A stretch of DNA of 64,000 nt from Mesorhizobium sp. WSM4904 (GCF_029674545.1 NZ_CP121354.1:1302001-1366000); one strand, 5' to 3'. Shown: positions 9,591 through 18,550, counted from the first letter of the stretch. Numbers and translations are program-made. The notes: generated from the sequence alone by a model not told the origin.

Positions 9591-9834
9591 GCAAGGATCG
9601 CGAAGGGCATGACAATTGGAATTGAACACCGGCAAATCCGCCCGCCCAGGCGCACTTCGCAGCAATAACGTCGATGCCGCAAAAGTGCGCGGCTTGCGGC
9701 AGGTGGAATTTCCATTGCGTTTACCTCGGGTCGAACCGCGGCGCAGGCGTTCGCGCCGCGGTGAAAGGTCTCGCATTGGTGGACGTGCTCGAGGTCGGCC
9801 ACGGGACACTGTTGCGTGGGATCGGCTCGCCCAA

Positions 9835-9909
9835 GCCATTCCCCGCCCACGCAAGCGCCCGAACCACACATCGCAGAAAAAGAGATCGTCCTTCAAGAGG
9901 AGTACTGAA
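9835..9909 (+). pseudogene. relic of nifX 3' end, module A
   Basis: The bases ending at the TGA 9907-9909 align with the last 70 or so bases of nifX (3295-3364), including the GCAGAAAA segment that corresponds to GCCGAAAAG (Ala-Glu-Lys) and the final TACTGA. No longer open reading from nifX remains upstream. It shows that the DUF269 gene was once preceded by nifX, as in the main cluster. Confidence 0.5.
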
Positions 9910-9910
9910 A

Positions 9911-10354
9911 TTGGGGAAAAGCGAAATTCCTCATGAACCGGTTGGCCCTGCTGTCCACGGGGACGACGAGGCCCTTGCTTCCCCGTTCGTCAAATGCCTC
10001 CTGCGGCTCATTCGTACTCAGGATTCCTTCGGCTTATGGGAAGGCCATTCGGATGCCGAGCTGCTGGCCGAGTTCATCATCACCAAGCAACAGCAACGTG
10101 CGGTACCCTTTGGCGGCGATCCCGATCCTGACGCGCTGTGGAGGCTCGACATGTTTTACACCGCCGTAGCGCTTGCGATCGAGGAGCGCTCCGGCGTGTC
10201 GACGTCGCCGACAATAGAAATGAAACCCGTGGGGGCTTCCGGCGGTTGGGCGTTCTGTCGAGACGTCCACCGGTTCGGCTTCGAGACTTTCCGCAAACTT
10301 GCTGAGGCCGGTACGAAACTGGTCGACGATGCGACTGCAGCCATTGAAGCCTAG
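9911..10354 (+). CDS. DUF269 NifX-associated protein, copy A
   Basis: A 147-residue DUF269 paralogue: [73 protein letters not shown]. The copy B start ATG has been changed here by one inserted base, so translation most likely begins at TTG 9911, with AGAGGAG eight or nine bases upstream. Relative to the gene at 3381 it lacks about 16 residues (the [15 protein letters not shown] part of the family). That gap is shared with copy B, so it predates the module duplication. Function may be altered or lost. Confidence 0.7.
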   Translation: MGKSEIPHEPVGPAVHGDDEALASPFVKCLLRLIRTQDSFGLWEGHSDAELLAEFIITKQQQRAVPFGGDPDPDALWRLDMFYTAVALAIEERSGVSTSPTIEMKPVGASGGWAFCRDVHRFGFETFRKLAEAGTKLVDDATAAIEA

Positions 10355-10399
10355 CCCGAGATGGAGCGCATCAAGAAACCATTGTTCCAGGAAGGATCT

Positions 10400-10603
10400 A
10401 TGTCAGACCTAGATAGGATGAGGAAAAAAGTCTGAAAGCTCCAGTTGCGTGCAGCTATTGCCAAGATGGCATTGCAGGACCTCGTCGAGGGTCTGCCGGG
10501 CAAGTGGGCCGACATACAGGAAGTCGCCGAGAAAACCCAAGCCGTTTATGCCGAGTTGGATGTTGCCAAGAGAGAACTCGCTTCAATGAAGAATTTAGGA
10601 TGA
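10400..10603 (+). pseudogene. DUF683 (CCE_0567-type) gene, copy A, nonsense
   Basis: This is the counterpart of the intact 67-residue gene at 15001. Codon 12 is TGA (10433-10435) where copy B has CGA, so only an 11-residue peptide would be made. The rest of the frame is otherwise well preserved, which suggests a recent loss. The family are short helical proteins found between nifX/DUF269 and fdxB. Confidence 0.8.
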
Positions 10604-10915
10604 TGCGCACATTCACCACCCGTGACGGCTCCATTTGGATGCCGCCGTACCTGACCTCCATCGATAGCAAATCTGCATCGGCTGCTGCCGTTGTTTCAAG
10701 GTCTGCTCGCGCGATGTCATGCATCTTCACGGCGTTGATGATGCGGGTGAAATCCTCGCCCCTGCGATGACGAGGACGACGATTTCGACGGCAAGCTCAA
10801 TCGCATGATCATGGTTGTCGATGATGCCGGCCGCTGCATAGGCTGCGGAGCCTGCGGCCGCGTCTGCCCCAAGAACTGCCAGACGCATGTTCCGGCCGAC
10901 GAGCTCGCAACATGA
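10603..10915 (+). pseudogene. fdxB: fdxB ferredoxin gene, copy A, two frameshifts
   Basis: It is homologous to the intact fdxB at 15204 but two bases shorter: one base is lost near 10670 (just before the first Cys cluster) and one near 10758. The first cluster is therefore out of frame, and the second (CIGCGACGRVC) can only be read from another frame. No functional ferredoxin is expected. Confidence 0.85.
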
Positions 10916-11186
10916 TCTGGCGAAAACCAGGGGAGCGGCGTGCACTTCATCTTTTTGTCGGCTCGTGGGGCTGGTCCTGTGCAGCAATGCGTCGATGGTT
11001 TACTTCGCTTTGGATTCGCTCCGTGTGGCAGTCGTCACGACGCTGGCCTGTTCGCTGCTGCTTCAGGCCGGCTACTTCGGCCGCGTGCTCTTTCTGATCT
11101 GGCAGTCCTCTAGCCGCGCTCGTGGAACTCGCCACAGGGGCCAGCATGCCGATGGTTACAGGAAAGCTCGGGTACCAGTCGTCTGA
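10912..11186 (+). pseudogene. ExoX-like small membrane protein, copy A
   Basis: ATG 10912 overlaps the old fdxB stop, but one base lost near 10948 relative to copy B shifts the frame. The main body is then read from the frame open at 10887: VGLVLCSNASMVYFALDS, a hydrophobic segment VAVVTTLACSLLLQAGYFGRVLFLIW, and an Arg-rich tail. The LLQ-GYF-VLFLIW ending resembles ExoX-type exopolysaccharide repressor proteins better than copy B does. It may still be translated from an internal start; status uncertain. Confidence 0.4.
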
Positions 11187-11344
11187 CTCTGATCAACTGC
11201 GGAATGCAATTTTCAGCTGTGTCCCGGCTTGGTCGAATGCCCAGCATGTGCTGCTGCTTTGATGCGCGGATGACAGGATCAGTGCTCAGACCCACACCAA
11301 TTTTGGTCACCCTCTGATGACTGAGCTGATCGTATAGGGAATCT

Positions 11345-11359
11345 GTGTTCGGCTAACAC
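11345..11359. promoter_or_regulatory. perfect dyad upstream of acdS
   Basis: GTGTT-CGGCT-AACAC is a perfect 5-bp inverted repeat 64 bases before the acdS start. Read as a NifA site it has spacing 9 rather than 10, so I leave the regulator open; an Lrp- or LysR-type protein is equally possible. Confidence 0.35.
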
Positions 11360-11422
11360 GCGACCATACCCCTGGGCTGACCGGTGCGTAGCAGGTTCAG
11401 GTACTTTTTTGCTGGAGATAGC

Positions 11423-12436
11423 ATGCTGGAAAAATTCGAACGTTATCCGCTCACCTTTGGACCCACGCCGATCGAGAGGCTCGACCGCCTCGGCAAGCAT
11501 CTGGGCGACAAGGTGGAAATCTACGTCAAACGCGAGGACTGCAACTCCGGTCTCGCGTTCGGCGGAAACAAGCTGCGCAAGCTCGAATACATTGTGCCCG
11601 ACGCGATCGCGTCAGATGCCGATACGCTCGTCACAATCGGTGGCGTGCAGTCCAACCATACGCGCATGGTCGCTGCGGTCGCCGCCAAGATCGGCATGAA
11701 ATGCCTCCTGGTCCAGGAGAGCTGGGTCCCACATGATGATGCTGTCTACGACCGGGTCGGCAATATCCTCTTGAGCCGCATCATGGGGGCAGAGGTGCGC
11801 CTGGTTGACGAGGGCTTTGACATCGGCATCCGCCGCAGCTGGGAAAAGGCACTTTATGAAGTCAAGGCAAGGGGCGGCAGGCCATATGCGATACCTGCCG
11901 GCGCCTCTGTCCACAAATACGGCGGCCTGGGCTATGTGGGGTTCGCTGAGGAGGTGCGTGCCCAGGAAGAGCAGCTTGGGTTTGCCTTCGACTATATCGT
12001 CGTCTGTACGGTGACTGGTTCAACCCACGGCGGCATGCTCGTCGGGTTCGCCAAGGATGGTCGACAGCGCAACGTGATCGGTATCGATGCCTCCGCCATG
12101 CCCGCCAAGACCAAGGCGCAGGTGCTTGGCATCGCCCAAAATACAGCGAAGCTCGTCCACCTCGGAGCGGAAATTGTCGAGGCAGACGTGGTGTTGTTCA
12201 TGGACTACGCGTACCCGGGTTATGGCGTTCCATCGGAGGAAACCAAAGAGGCAATCCGTTTGTGCGCGCGGCTCGAGGGCATGATTACGGACCCCGTTTA
12301 CGAGGGCAAATCGATGCAAGGGATGATCGACCTCGTCCAGAGGGGCTTCTTTCCACAGGGATCGAGGGTCCTCTACGCACATCTAGGCGGCGCACCGGCG
12401 ATCAACGGGTACGGCTACACCTTTCGCAACGGCTGA
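11423..12436 (+). CDS. acdS: 1-aminocyclopropane-1-carboxylate deaminase
   Basis: The 337-residue PLP enzyme breaks the plant ethylene precursor ACC into 2-oxobutyrate and ammonia, which lowers ethylene and favours nodulation. Seen: PLP-lysine context [13 protein letters not shown], nucleophile context [14 protein letters not shown], and the late [12 protein letters not shown] and [17 protein letters not shown] segments. The Glu and Leu in those late segments are the residues that separate true ACC deaminase from D-cysteine desulfhydrase. ATG 11423 follows TGGAGATAGC. In Mesorhizobium loti acdS sits in the symbiosis island under NifA-type control; a convincing sigma54 core was not found directly upstream here. 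A 3' relic of a second copy lies at 20026-20140. Confidence 0.96.
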   Translation: MLEKFERYPLTFGPTPIERLDRLGKHLGDKVEIYVKREDCNSGLAFGGNKLRKLEYIVPDAIASDADTLVTIGGVQSNHTRMVAAVAAKIGMKCLLVQESWVPHDDAVYDRVGNILLSRIMGAEVRLVDEGFDIGIRRSWEKALYEVKARGGRPYAIPAGASVHKYGGLGYVGFAEEVRAQEEQLGFAFDYIVVCTVTGSTHGGMLVGFAKDGRQRNVIGIDASAMPAKTKAQVLGIAQNTAKLVHLGAEIVEADVVLFMDYAYPGYGVPSEETKEAIRLCARLEGMITDPVYEGKSMQGMIDLVQRGFFPQGSRVLYAHLGGAPAINGYGYTFRNG

Positions 12437-12796
12437 CGTTCGGCAGTCTGCGATTCCGCGGTCGCGCTCGAACGTGGGTAGGTAGCGTCGTTCGAGCGCT
12501 TGGCTGGAGAAGTGGAGGCAGCGACGGGCATCCACTAATTGGTACCATTACGTGCTGTCGGTGCTCAACGCCACGCGCATTGAGCGCATGCCGCCGTTGG
12601 CAACCGCGAGGCGAATTTTGACTCCGGGGCAAGAATCCACACGCGGCGGTGGCGGCACGAGGACCAAGCCGGCGAGTTCGCGCTTTCGAACTGGCGCCAA
12701 ACTGCCACTGCTCGAGGGCCGAGGCCAGTCTAATCACAGGCGAGCCGTCCAAGCTCTCAAGAGTGATAGGGCGAAACCCGACAGCGGCAGAAGACA
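12437..12796. other. intergenic with duplicated leader sequence
   Basis: No gene recognised. It shares patches with 7955-8120, and a GCCGGCGAGTTCG patch with about 15800. It leads into the NifA site of module B. Confidence 0.5.
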
Positions 12797-12812
12797 TGTC
12801 GGGTTCACGACA
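12797..12812 (+). promoter_or_regulatory. NifA upstream activator site
   Basis: TGTCGGGTTCACGACA is a perfect TGT-N10-ACA NifA-binding motif, 68 bases upstream of the -24 element at 12880, a normal distance for NifA action. Confidence 0.75.
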
Positions 12813-12879
12813 ATCGGCCGCATTTGGCCTCGTGGAGAATTTCAAAGCATTTCCCGCCGCTTACCGGAGCTGAGGGAAT

Positions 12880-12895
12880 TGGCACCTCCGTTGCA
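12880..12895 (+). promoter_or_regulatory. sigma54 -24/-12 promoter, module copy B
   Basis: TGGCACCTCCGTTGCA carries TGGCAC, correct 10-base GG-to-GC spacing and TTGCA, close to the ideal sigma54 promoter. Together with the activator site at 12797 it predicts NifA/RpoN-driven transcription of 13018-15721. Confidence 0.8.
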
Positions 12896-13017
12896 GCTTG
12901 ATGTGCGGCAACACGGTGAGAGCTTCGCTGAAGCAAGCCAGAGGGAGCGATGCCCTCGAGACCGTGTCCGATTTTGACTGGAAAATATTCCGCGACAAAA
13001 GAGACGAAAGGTGTGGA

Positions 13018-14193
13018 ATGACTTTGGACACCAAGATGGAACTGCGTATGGGGTCCCCGGCTCCTGCGATCAAAGTGGAGAACTGGCTGCGTGGCGAGCC
13101 CCTCACGAACTTTCGGCCCGGCAAGGTCTACCTCGTTGAGTTTTGGGCGACTTGGTGCGGACCATGTGTCGACGCCATGCCCCATTTGATCGAACTGCAG
13201 GAGAAATATGAAGGCAGCGGATTTGAGGCGGTCGGAGTTGCCGCCTGCGAACAGGGTCCTACCGCAGACGAGGCGCGGACCAACGTGGATGCCTGGCTGA
13301 CCGAGGAGTTCCCGAATCTGAATTATCGTATCGGGTTCGATTACATTGGCGAAATGAACAAGCTCTGGATGGATCCCAGCTCTTCGATTGGGATTCCCAC
13401 CTCGTTCGTGGTCGACCGCGACGGCCACATCGCTTTTATCGGCCACCCGGCGGAACTCGATGACGTTTTGCCGAAAGTCCTTAACGGCAGCTGGCGCAGC
13501 AGCTATGAAGCGAAAGCCGCCGATGCAAAGCGCATCGCGCATAACCAACTTGCAGCGCGCGAAATGTCGCTTACCGGGCCGATATACGCCAAACTTGAGC
13601 CGGCGATGCAGGCCGAGGATTGGACGGCGGCGCTCTTGGCCATCGAAGAAGGCCTCGCCTTGATGCCAGACTCTTGTGAGTTCCGGCAGATTCATGCGGA
13701 TCTTCTGCTTCACAAGCTGCGCGACATCAAGACCGGCATGCCGGTCATGCGAGAATTGGTCGAGGACGCGATCGACAAAACGTCCGACGCGGTGTCGTGG
13801 ATGGCCTTGGCCCTCAACCAACTCTTCGATCCCACGATGGACAATTCCCATCTTCCGCGCGCGGAGCGCTTTGCGATGGGCAACGAGCTCTCGGAACAGA
13901 TACTGGCACTCAATCCCCCGAACGGCGATGGCCCGTTTAAATACCTCCGGTACCTCCCGGTAGCTCAGTATTATTACGAGAGCGGCAACAAAGATCGCGC
14001 AATCGAGTTGATCGAGGTGGCACTGAAATCGGTGGACCGGCTGGGGCCAATTCCGGACCACACCAAACAGTACTATCTTACCCCATTGCTCGAAGCACTG
14101 GCCAACTACACGGGTGAGCCTGCCTGTCACGCGGATCTTTGTGTGGCTCCGCAAAAGAAGGCACCCGAAACTCAAAACGAAGTCACTTCCTGA
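13018..14193 (+). CDS. TlpA-like thioredoxin-domain protein, copy B
   Basis: The 391-residue paralogue of 8427-9590 has the same order: thioredoxin domain with the classic WATWCGPC motif, then GIPTSFVVDRDGHIAFIGHP and a C-terminal helical/TPR-like half. It carries four extra residues around NQLAAREM compared with copy A. No export signal is visible. ATG 13018 has AAAGGTGTGGA upstream. It heads the module behind an intact NifA site and sigma54 promoter. A redox or chaperone role toward the ferredoxin or other nif proteins is inference only. Confidence 0.9.
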   Translation: MTLDTKMELRMGSPAPAIKVENWLRGEPLTNFRPGKVYLVEFWATWCGPCVDAMPHLIELQEKYEGSGFEAVGVAACEQGPTADEARTNVDAWLTEEFPNLNYRIGFDYIGEMNKLWMDPSSSIGIPTSFVVDRDGHIAFIGHPAELDDVLPKVLNGSWRSSYEAKAADAKRIAHNQLAAREMSLTGPIYAKLEPAMQAEDWTAALLAIEEGLALMPDSCEFRQIHADLLLHKLRDIKTGMPVMRELVEDAIDKTSDAVSWMALALNQLFDPTMDNSHLPRAERFAMGNELSEQILALNPPNGDGPFKYLRYLPVAQYYYESGNKDRAIELIEVALKSVDRLGPIPDHTKQYYLTPLLEALANYTGEPACHADLCVAPQKKAPETQNEVTS

Positions 14194-14439
14194 GCAAGAA
14201 TCGCGAAGGGACTGACAATTGGAATTGAACACTGGCCAATCCGCCCATCGAAGCTCTCTTCGCAGCAAGTATGTCGATGCAGCAGGGCGGCGGCTTGCGG
14301 AAGGTTGGATTTCAATTGCGTTGACCACCGGTCGGATCGCGGCGCAGACGATGTGCGCCGCGAATTCGCGCCGCAGGTCTCGCACTCGTGGACATGTCGA
14401 GGTCGGCCACGGGGCACTCTTGGGGTTGGCCCGCCCAAG

Positions 14440-14516
14440 CCATTCGTCGGCCACGCAAGCGGACCCGGAGTGGGCATCGCAGGAAAAGGAAATCGTACCT
14501 CGAAGACGAAGACTGA
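14440..14516 (+). pseudogene. relic of nifX 3' end, module B
   Basis: GAGTGGGCATCGCAGGAAAA and the closing GAAGACGAAGACTGA align closely with the nifX end at 3321-3364. The relic stops directly before ATG 14518. The upstream part of the 14194-14517 interval shows no readable gene. Confidence 0.55.
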
Positions 14517-14517
14517 A

Positions 14518-14954
14518 ATGACGAACAACGAAATTCCTCCGGTTGGCCCTGCTGTCAACAATGACGACGAGGCCCTTGCTTCCCCGTTCGTCAAATGCCT
14601 CCTGCGGCTCATTCGTACTCAGGATTCCTTCGGCTTATGGGAAGGCCATTCGGATGCCGAGCTGCTGGCCGAGTTCATCATCACCAAGCAACAGCAACGT
14701 GCGGTACCCTTTGGCGGCGATCCCGATCCTGACGCGCTGTGGAGGCTCGACATGTTTACACCGCCGTAGCGCTTGCGATCGAGGAGCGCTCCGGCGTGTC
14801 GACGTCGCCAATAATTGGAATGAAGCCCCTGCGGGCTTCCAGCGGTTGGGCGTTCTGTCGAGACGTCCACCGGTTCGGCTTCGAGACTTTCCGCAAACTT
14901 GCTGAGGCCGGTACGAAACTGGTCGACGATGCGACTGCAGCCATTGAAGCCTAG
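14518..14954 (+). pseudogene. DUF269 NifX-associated gene, copy B, frameshift
   Basis: It starts with a good ATG and reads ASPFVKCLLRLIRTQDSFG to ALWRLDMF. One T is then missing near 14755 compared with copy A (GTTTACA against GTTTTACA), giving an early stop at 14769. The second half continues in another frame to 14954. Like copy A it lacks the residues before DVHRFGF. Confidence 0.88.
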
Positions 14955-15000
14955 CCCGAGATGGAGCGCATCAACAAAACCATTGTTCCAGGAAGGATCT

Positions 15001-15204
15001 ATGTCAGACCTAGATAAGATGAGGAAGAAAGTCCGAAAGCTCCAGTTGCGTGCAGCTATTGCCAAGATGGCATTGCAGGACCTTGTCGAGGGTCTGCCGG
15101 GCAAGTGGGCCGACATACAGGAAGTCGCCGAGAAAACCCAAGCCGTTTATGCCGAGTTGGATGTTGCCAAGAGAGAACTCGCTTCAATGAAGAATTTAGG
15201 ATGA
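15001..15204 (+). CDS. DUF683 / CCE_0567-type nif-associated protein
   Basis: The 67-residue, charged, probably helical-hairpin protein (RKKVRKLQLRAAIAKMALQDL, KWADIQEVAEKTQAVYAEL) belongs to the small family encoded between DUF269 and fdxB in nif clusters. GAAGGATCT lies just before ATG 15001. Its stop overlaps the fdxB start by one base (TGATG), so the pair is translationally coupled. It is the intact counterpart of 10400-10603. Confidence 0.9.
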   Translation: MSDLDKMRKKVRKLQLRAAIAKMALQDLVEGLPGKWADIQEVAEKTQAVYAELDVAKRELASMKNLG

Positions 15205-15518
15205 TGCGCACATTCACCACCCGTGACGGCTCCATTTGGATGCCGTCGTACCTGACCTCCATCGATAGCAAGACCTGCATCGGCTGCTGCCGTTGTTTCA
15301 AGGTCTGCTCGCGCGATGTCATGCATCTTCACGGCGTTGATGATGCGGGTGAAATCCTCGGCCCCTGCGATGACGAGGACGACGATTTCGACGGCAAGCT
15401 CAATCGCATGATCATGGTTGTCGATGATGCCGGCCGCTGCATAGGCTGCGGAGCCTGCGGCCGCGTCTGCCCCAAGAACTGCCAGACGCATGTTGCGGCC
15501 GACGAGCTCGCAACATGA
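15204..15518 (+). CDS. fdxB: nif-specific ferredoxin III, 2[4Fe-4S]
   Basis: The 104-residue ferredoxin has two cysteine clusters, KTCIGCCRCFKVC and GRCIGCGACGRVC, followed by PKNCQTH, as in FdxB/ferredoxin III proteins of nif operons. These proteins donate electrons in nitrogenase cofactor assembly or reduction. ATG 15204 overlaps the DUF683 stop; its own TGA overlaps the next ATG at 15515. It is the only intact fdxB in this window. Confidence 0.94.
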   Translation: MRTFTTRDGSIWMPSYLTSIDSKTCIGCCRCFKVCSRDVMHLHGVDDAGEILGPCDDEDDDFDGKLNRMIMVVDDAGRCIGCGACGRVCPKNCQTHVAADELAT

Positions 15519-15721
15519 TCTGGCGAAAACCAGGAGAACGGCGTTGCACTTCATCTTTTTGTCGGCTCGTGGGGCTGGTCCTGTGCAGCAATGCGTCGAT
15601 GGTTTACTTCGCTTTGGATTCGATCCGTGTGGCAGTCGTCACGACGCTGGCCTGTTCGCTGCTGCTTCAGGCCTGCTATTTCGGCTGCGTGCTCTTTTTC
15701 GCGGACGTCGATGATCTGTAG
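15515..15721 (+). CDS. ExoX-like small membrane protein, copy B
   Basis: The 68-residue protein has a basic start and one or two hydrophobic stretches (LVGLVLCSNASMVYFAL, VAVVTTLACSLLLQACYFGCVLFF). The pattern resembles ExoX/exopolysaccharide-production repressor proteins found near rhizobial nif genes. Homology with copy A ends at about 15702, so the last residues (ADVDDL) come from unrelated sequence and the protein is probably 3'-truncated. The start overlaps the fdxB stop. Confidence 0.5.
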   Translation: MIWRKPGERRCTSSFCRLVGLVLCSNASMVYFALDSIRVAVVTTLACSLLLQACYFGCVLFFADVDDL

Positions 15722-16318
15722 AACTGTTCATTCGCTCCGCAGAGGGCCGGCGAATCCAATCTCTTCCTAAGCCCGTTGGCCGTAATCGAAAGACACGGGG
15801 CCGGCGAGTTCGTGCTCAGCTGCCACTGTGCTAGCAAGGGAACGGAATCCAATCCCGGAGCAGATGGCCAGAGTTGAGCGAAGACTGCGGTCGGAGCTCC
15901 TGCGCTTCCGGGTCTCCAAGGGGACGACTTTGCGAACCGAAGGGACTTTGAACCGTTGACGTGGCCAGCGTGCGGTAGGTTGGGCCAGCGACAGGGATCC
16001 CGGCCGGCCGGGAAGCACCGCCCTCTCAATGTGCGTTGACTTCGCTTCCTTTGGCGAAATGTGGGTAACGGCGAGGGCCGCACTCTTCCCGGGCCGTCGA
16101 CATTCCCGCCCTTTTGGTGCGTGCGCCGTTAGGCGCGACAATTCGGTGCCCGCGTGTAACTGCGCGCATTCGCCGAAGCTTAGACGTGGTGCATTCCCGC
16201 TCGCCCGTTTGGCGGACAGTTCCGGCCGTGCTGGTTTTGCCGCCTAACGCCCGCCGCTCGTCACTGCCACACCCCTCTCCGGCAACGGCTCGGCGCATCG
16301 CGCAAGCCGGTTTAGCGA
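15722..16318. other. intergenic, no gene recognised
   Basis: About 600 GC-rich bases between the end of module B and the convergent ABC exporter. A short patch near 15795-15830 resembles 12655-12700, consistent with shuffled duplicate fragments. Nothing else recognised. Confidence 0.5.
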
Positions 16319-18121
16319 TCAGGCCAGGCCCTTCGCGAGTTCCAACGCCTGCCGTTCGAAGAGGCGGCGGTAAATGCCACCATCGAGATTGATCAGGGCG
16401 GCATGATCGCCGTCCTCCATGATGCGGCCACGGTCGAAGACGAGCAGCCGATCGAGCGAGCGGACCGTCGACAGCCGGTGTGCGATGACGAGTGTGGTTC
16501 GGCCCACCATCAACCGATCCACCGCTTGTTGAATGAGCACCTCGGATTCCGAATCGAGGCTCGATGTGGCCTCGTCCAGAATAAGGATCGGCGCGTTCGC
16601 GAGGAAGGCGCGCGCGATCGCCACGCGCTGGCGCTCGCCGCCGGAGAGCTTCAAACCCCTTTCGCCGACCAATGTCCCATAGCCCTTCGGCAGGGGCGCG
16701 ATGAATTCGTGGGCACTTGCCAGTCGTGCCGCTTGCTCGATCTCGGCCTGGCTCGCGCCAGGCCGGCCATAGGCGATGTTCTCGGCAAGCGACCTGTGAA
16801 ACAGGATCGGCTCCTGCTGCACGATCGCGATCTGCGAACGAAGGGACTCTTGGGTCACCTCCGAGACGTCCTGACCGTCTATCAGGATCCGGCCGCCGCT
16901 CAGGTCGTAGAGTCTCTGGATCAGCTTCACGAATGTTGTCTTGCCGGAACCGGAGGGTCCAACCAACCCAACCCTTTCGCCAGCTTCAATCGACAGCGAA
17001 CATTCGCTATAGAGCGGCAGGGGATGGTTGGCGTAGCGGAAGTGGACGTTCTCGAAATCGATACGGCCGTTCGTGATCCGGATCGGCTTGGCCTCTGGAC
17101 GATCGGCAACATCCACCTGCTGATTGTGGATGGCCACCAGTTCTTCCATATCATTAACCGAGTGCTGCACGTTGCGGACATGCATGCCGGCATCACGCAG
17201 ATAGCCCTGCAGGACGATGAAGGACGTGAGAACATATGCTATCTCGCCCGGCGTTGCCTGTCCATGCGACCACAGAAGCAGGGCATATCCGACCACCGCC
17301 ACCCTGAGCGCAACCAAAGTTACGCCTTGGGTTGAGCCGATGATCGTTCCGCGCACCCAGCTCCGGCGCGCGCGGTGCCGCCATTTCGTCATGATATTTG
17401 CAAGCCGCTCGTCTTCGCGAACCTCTGCGCCGAAGCCCTTGACCACAGCGTTGCAACTGACCGCGTCCGCAAGCGCGCCGCTGAGCCTTGTGTCCCATCG
17501 GTTGGCAAGGCTCGCCGCTGGCGCGACATAGCCGAGCGACAGCGAAATCGAAAACGCAAGGTAGACGAGAGAGCCGCAAGCAAAGATCACGCCCATGACC
17601 GGCCAGTGCCAGCCGAGCAGCACCGTCGAGCCGATCAAGATGACAAACGACGGGAGCAGCGTGACGAGTATCGTGCTGTTGAGGAGGTCGAGCGCCCACA
17701 TGCCGCGCGTTATCTTGCGCACTGTCGAGCCGGCGAAGCTGTTTGCATGCCAGTCTGTCGAAAAGCGCTGCACATGATGGAACGCTTCGGTCGCGACGTC
17801 GGAAATCATTTTCAACACCAGGTCGCTCAGGCCAATGAAGGCGACGTGGCGCATGGCAATGCCACCGAGTGCCAATGCAATCGGTACAGAGAATGCTGCA
17901 ACAGCTGAATCCGAAGCTGGTGCTGCCGCATTAGCAGCACGAGAAACAGCGTCGATGAGTCGGCCAGAATAGAGCGGCATCAACACGTCAGCCAGCGTGG
18001 AGGCGAGCATCGCGGTCATGATGATCGCGAGCCGGGCCGGCTGCCTGTTCCAGAGGCGAACAGTGAAGGCGAAAACGTCGCGACAAGTGGCGCCGCGCCC
18101 ATGGACGGGGAAACGTCTCAT
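16319..18121 (-). CDS. ABC exporter, fused permease and ATPase
   Basis: The 600-residue half-transporter has a six-helix membrane domain (about 20-320; first helix LAIIMTAMLASTLADVLMPLYSG) and an ABC ATPase domain: Walker A VGPSGSGKTTFVK, Q-loop VQQEPILF, signature LKLSGGERQRVAIARAFLA, Walker B ILILDEATSSLDSES, switch His IAHRLSTV. This layout is that of MsbA/LmrA-type exporters of lipids, peptides or drugs; the substrate is not predictable. ATG 18121 is preferred to an in-frame TTG at 18130. It is transcribed away from the LuxR-type gene; the 640-base gap holds a dyad (18551). Confidence 0.9.
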   Translation of the reverse strand: MRRFPVHGRGATCRDVFAFTVRLWNRQPARLAIIMTAMLASTLADVLMPLYSGRLIDAVSRAANAAAPASDSAVAAFSVPIALALGGIAMRHVAFIGLSDLVLKMISDVATEAFHHVQRFSTDWHANSFAGSTVRKITRGMWALDLLNSTILVTLLPSFVILIGSTVLLGWHWPVMGVIFACGSLVYLAFSISLSLGYVAPAASLANRWDTRLSGALADAVSCNAVVKGFGAEVREDERLANIMTKWRHRARRSWVRGTIIGSTQGVTLVALRVAVVGYALLLWSHGQATPGEIAYVLTSFIVLQGYLRDAGMHVRNVQHSVNDMEELVAIHNQQVDVADRPEAKPIRITNGRIDFENVHFRYANHPLPLYSECSLSIEAGERVGLVGPSGSGKTTFVKLIQRLYDLSGGRILIDGQDVSEVTQESLRSQIAIVQQEPILFHRSLAENIAYGRPGASQAEIEQAARLASAHEFIAPLPKGYGTLVGERGLKLSGGERQRVAIARAFLANAPILILDEATSSLDSESEVLIQQAVDRLMVGRTTLVIAHRLSTVRSLDRLLVFDRGRIMEDGDHAALINLDGGIYRRLFERQALELAKGLA

Positions 18122-18550
18122 AGTTTCCAAGCGGGCGCATCAACACGCTCGGTCCCAAAGACGATAAAAGACAAAACTGGAATTTCGACCTCCCCCATAA
18201 CAGCATCAATTTTGGCGGGCAGCTCTTGCCGCCTCACGACGGTGAGTTCAAAAGTCGTGCCAACTGAGCGGGAACATCCGAAGGACAAATTCAGCAGGTT
18301 ACCGAGCCTGGAGAAAGTCAGCCGCCATCCAGTCGATACGATTGCTACGGCTGCTCAACTCGGGAGATTGGAAAAGAAGGTCGATGTATCGATTGAATTT
18401 TGAGCTTGTTCTTGCCTCGATCAAATAAGTACAGTTGCAATGCAGCTTTCTCAGGCCCGGCACTTAGGTGCTGATTTCAAAAGCGCGCCGCGAATACTTT
18501 CCTGCCCATATTCCGTCAATCGAATGCTCGACTGTCGGATTGTGCGCTCC

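Noticed and set aside
11344..11358. TGT...ACA as a NifA site for acdS
   Set aside because: The spacer is 9 bases; kept only as a dyad of unknown function.
11400..11412. GG...TTTTTTGC resembling a sigma54 promoter before acdS
   Set aside because: GG-to-GC spacing is 9, not 10, and the predicted start of transcription would fall on the ATG itself.
16403..17335. Long plus-strand open frame inside the ABC exporter
   Set aside because: It is antisense to clear ABC transporter motifs and shows no domain.
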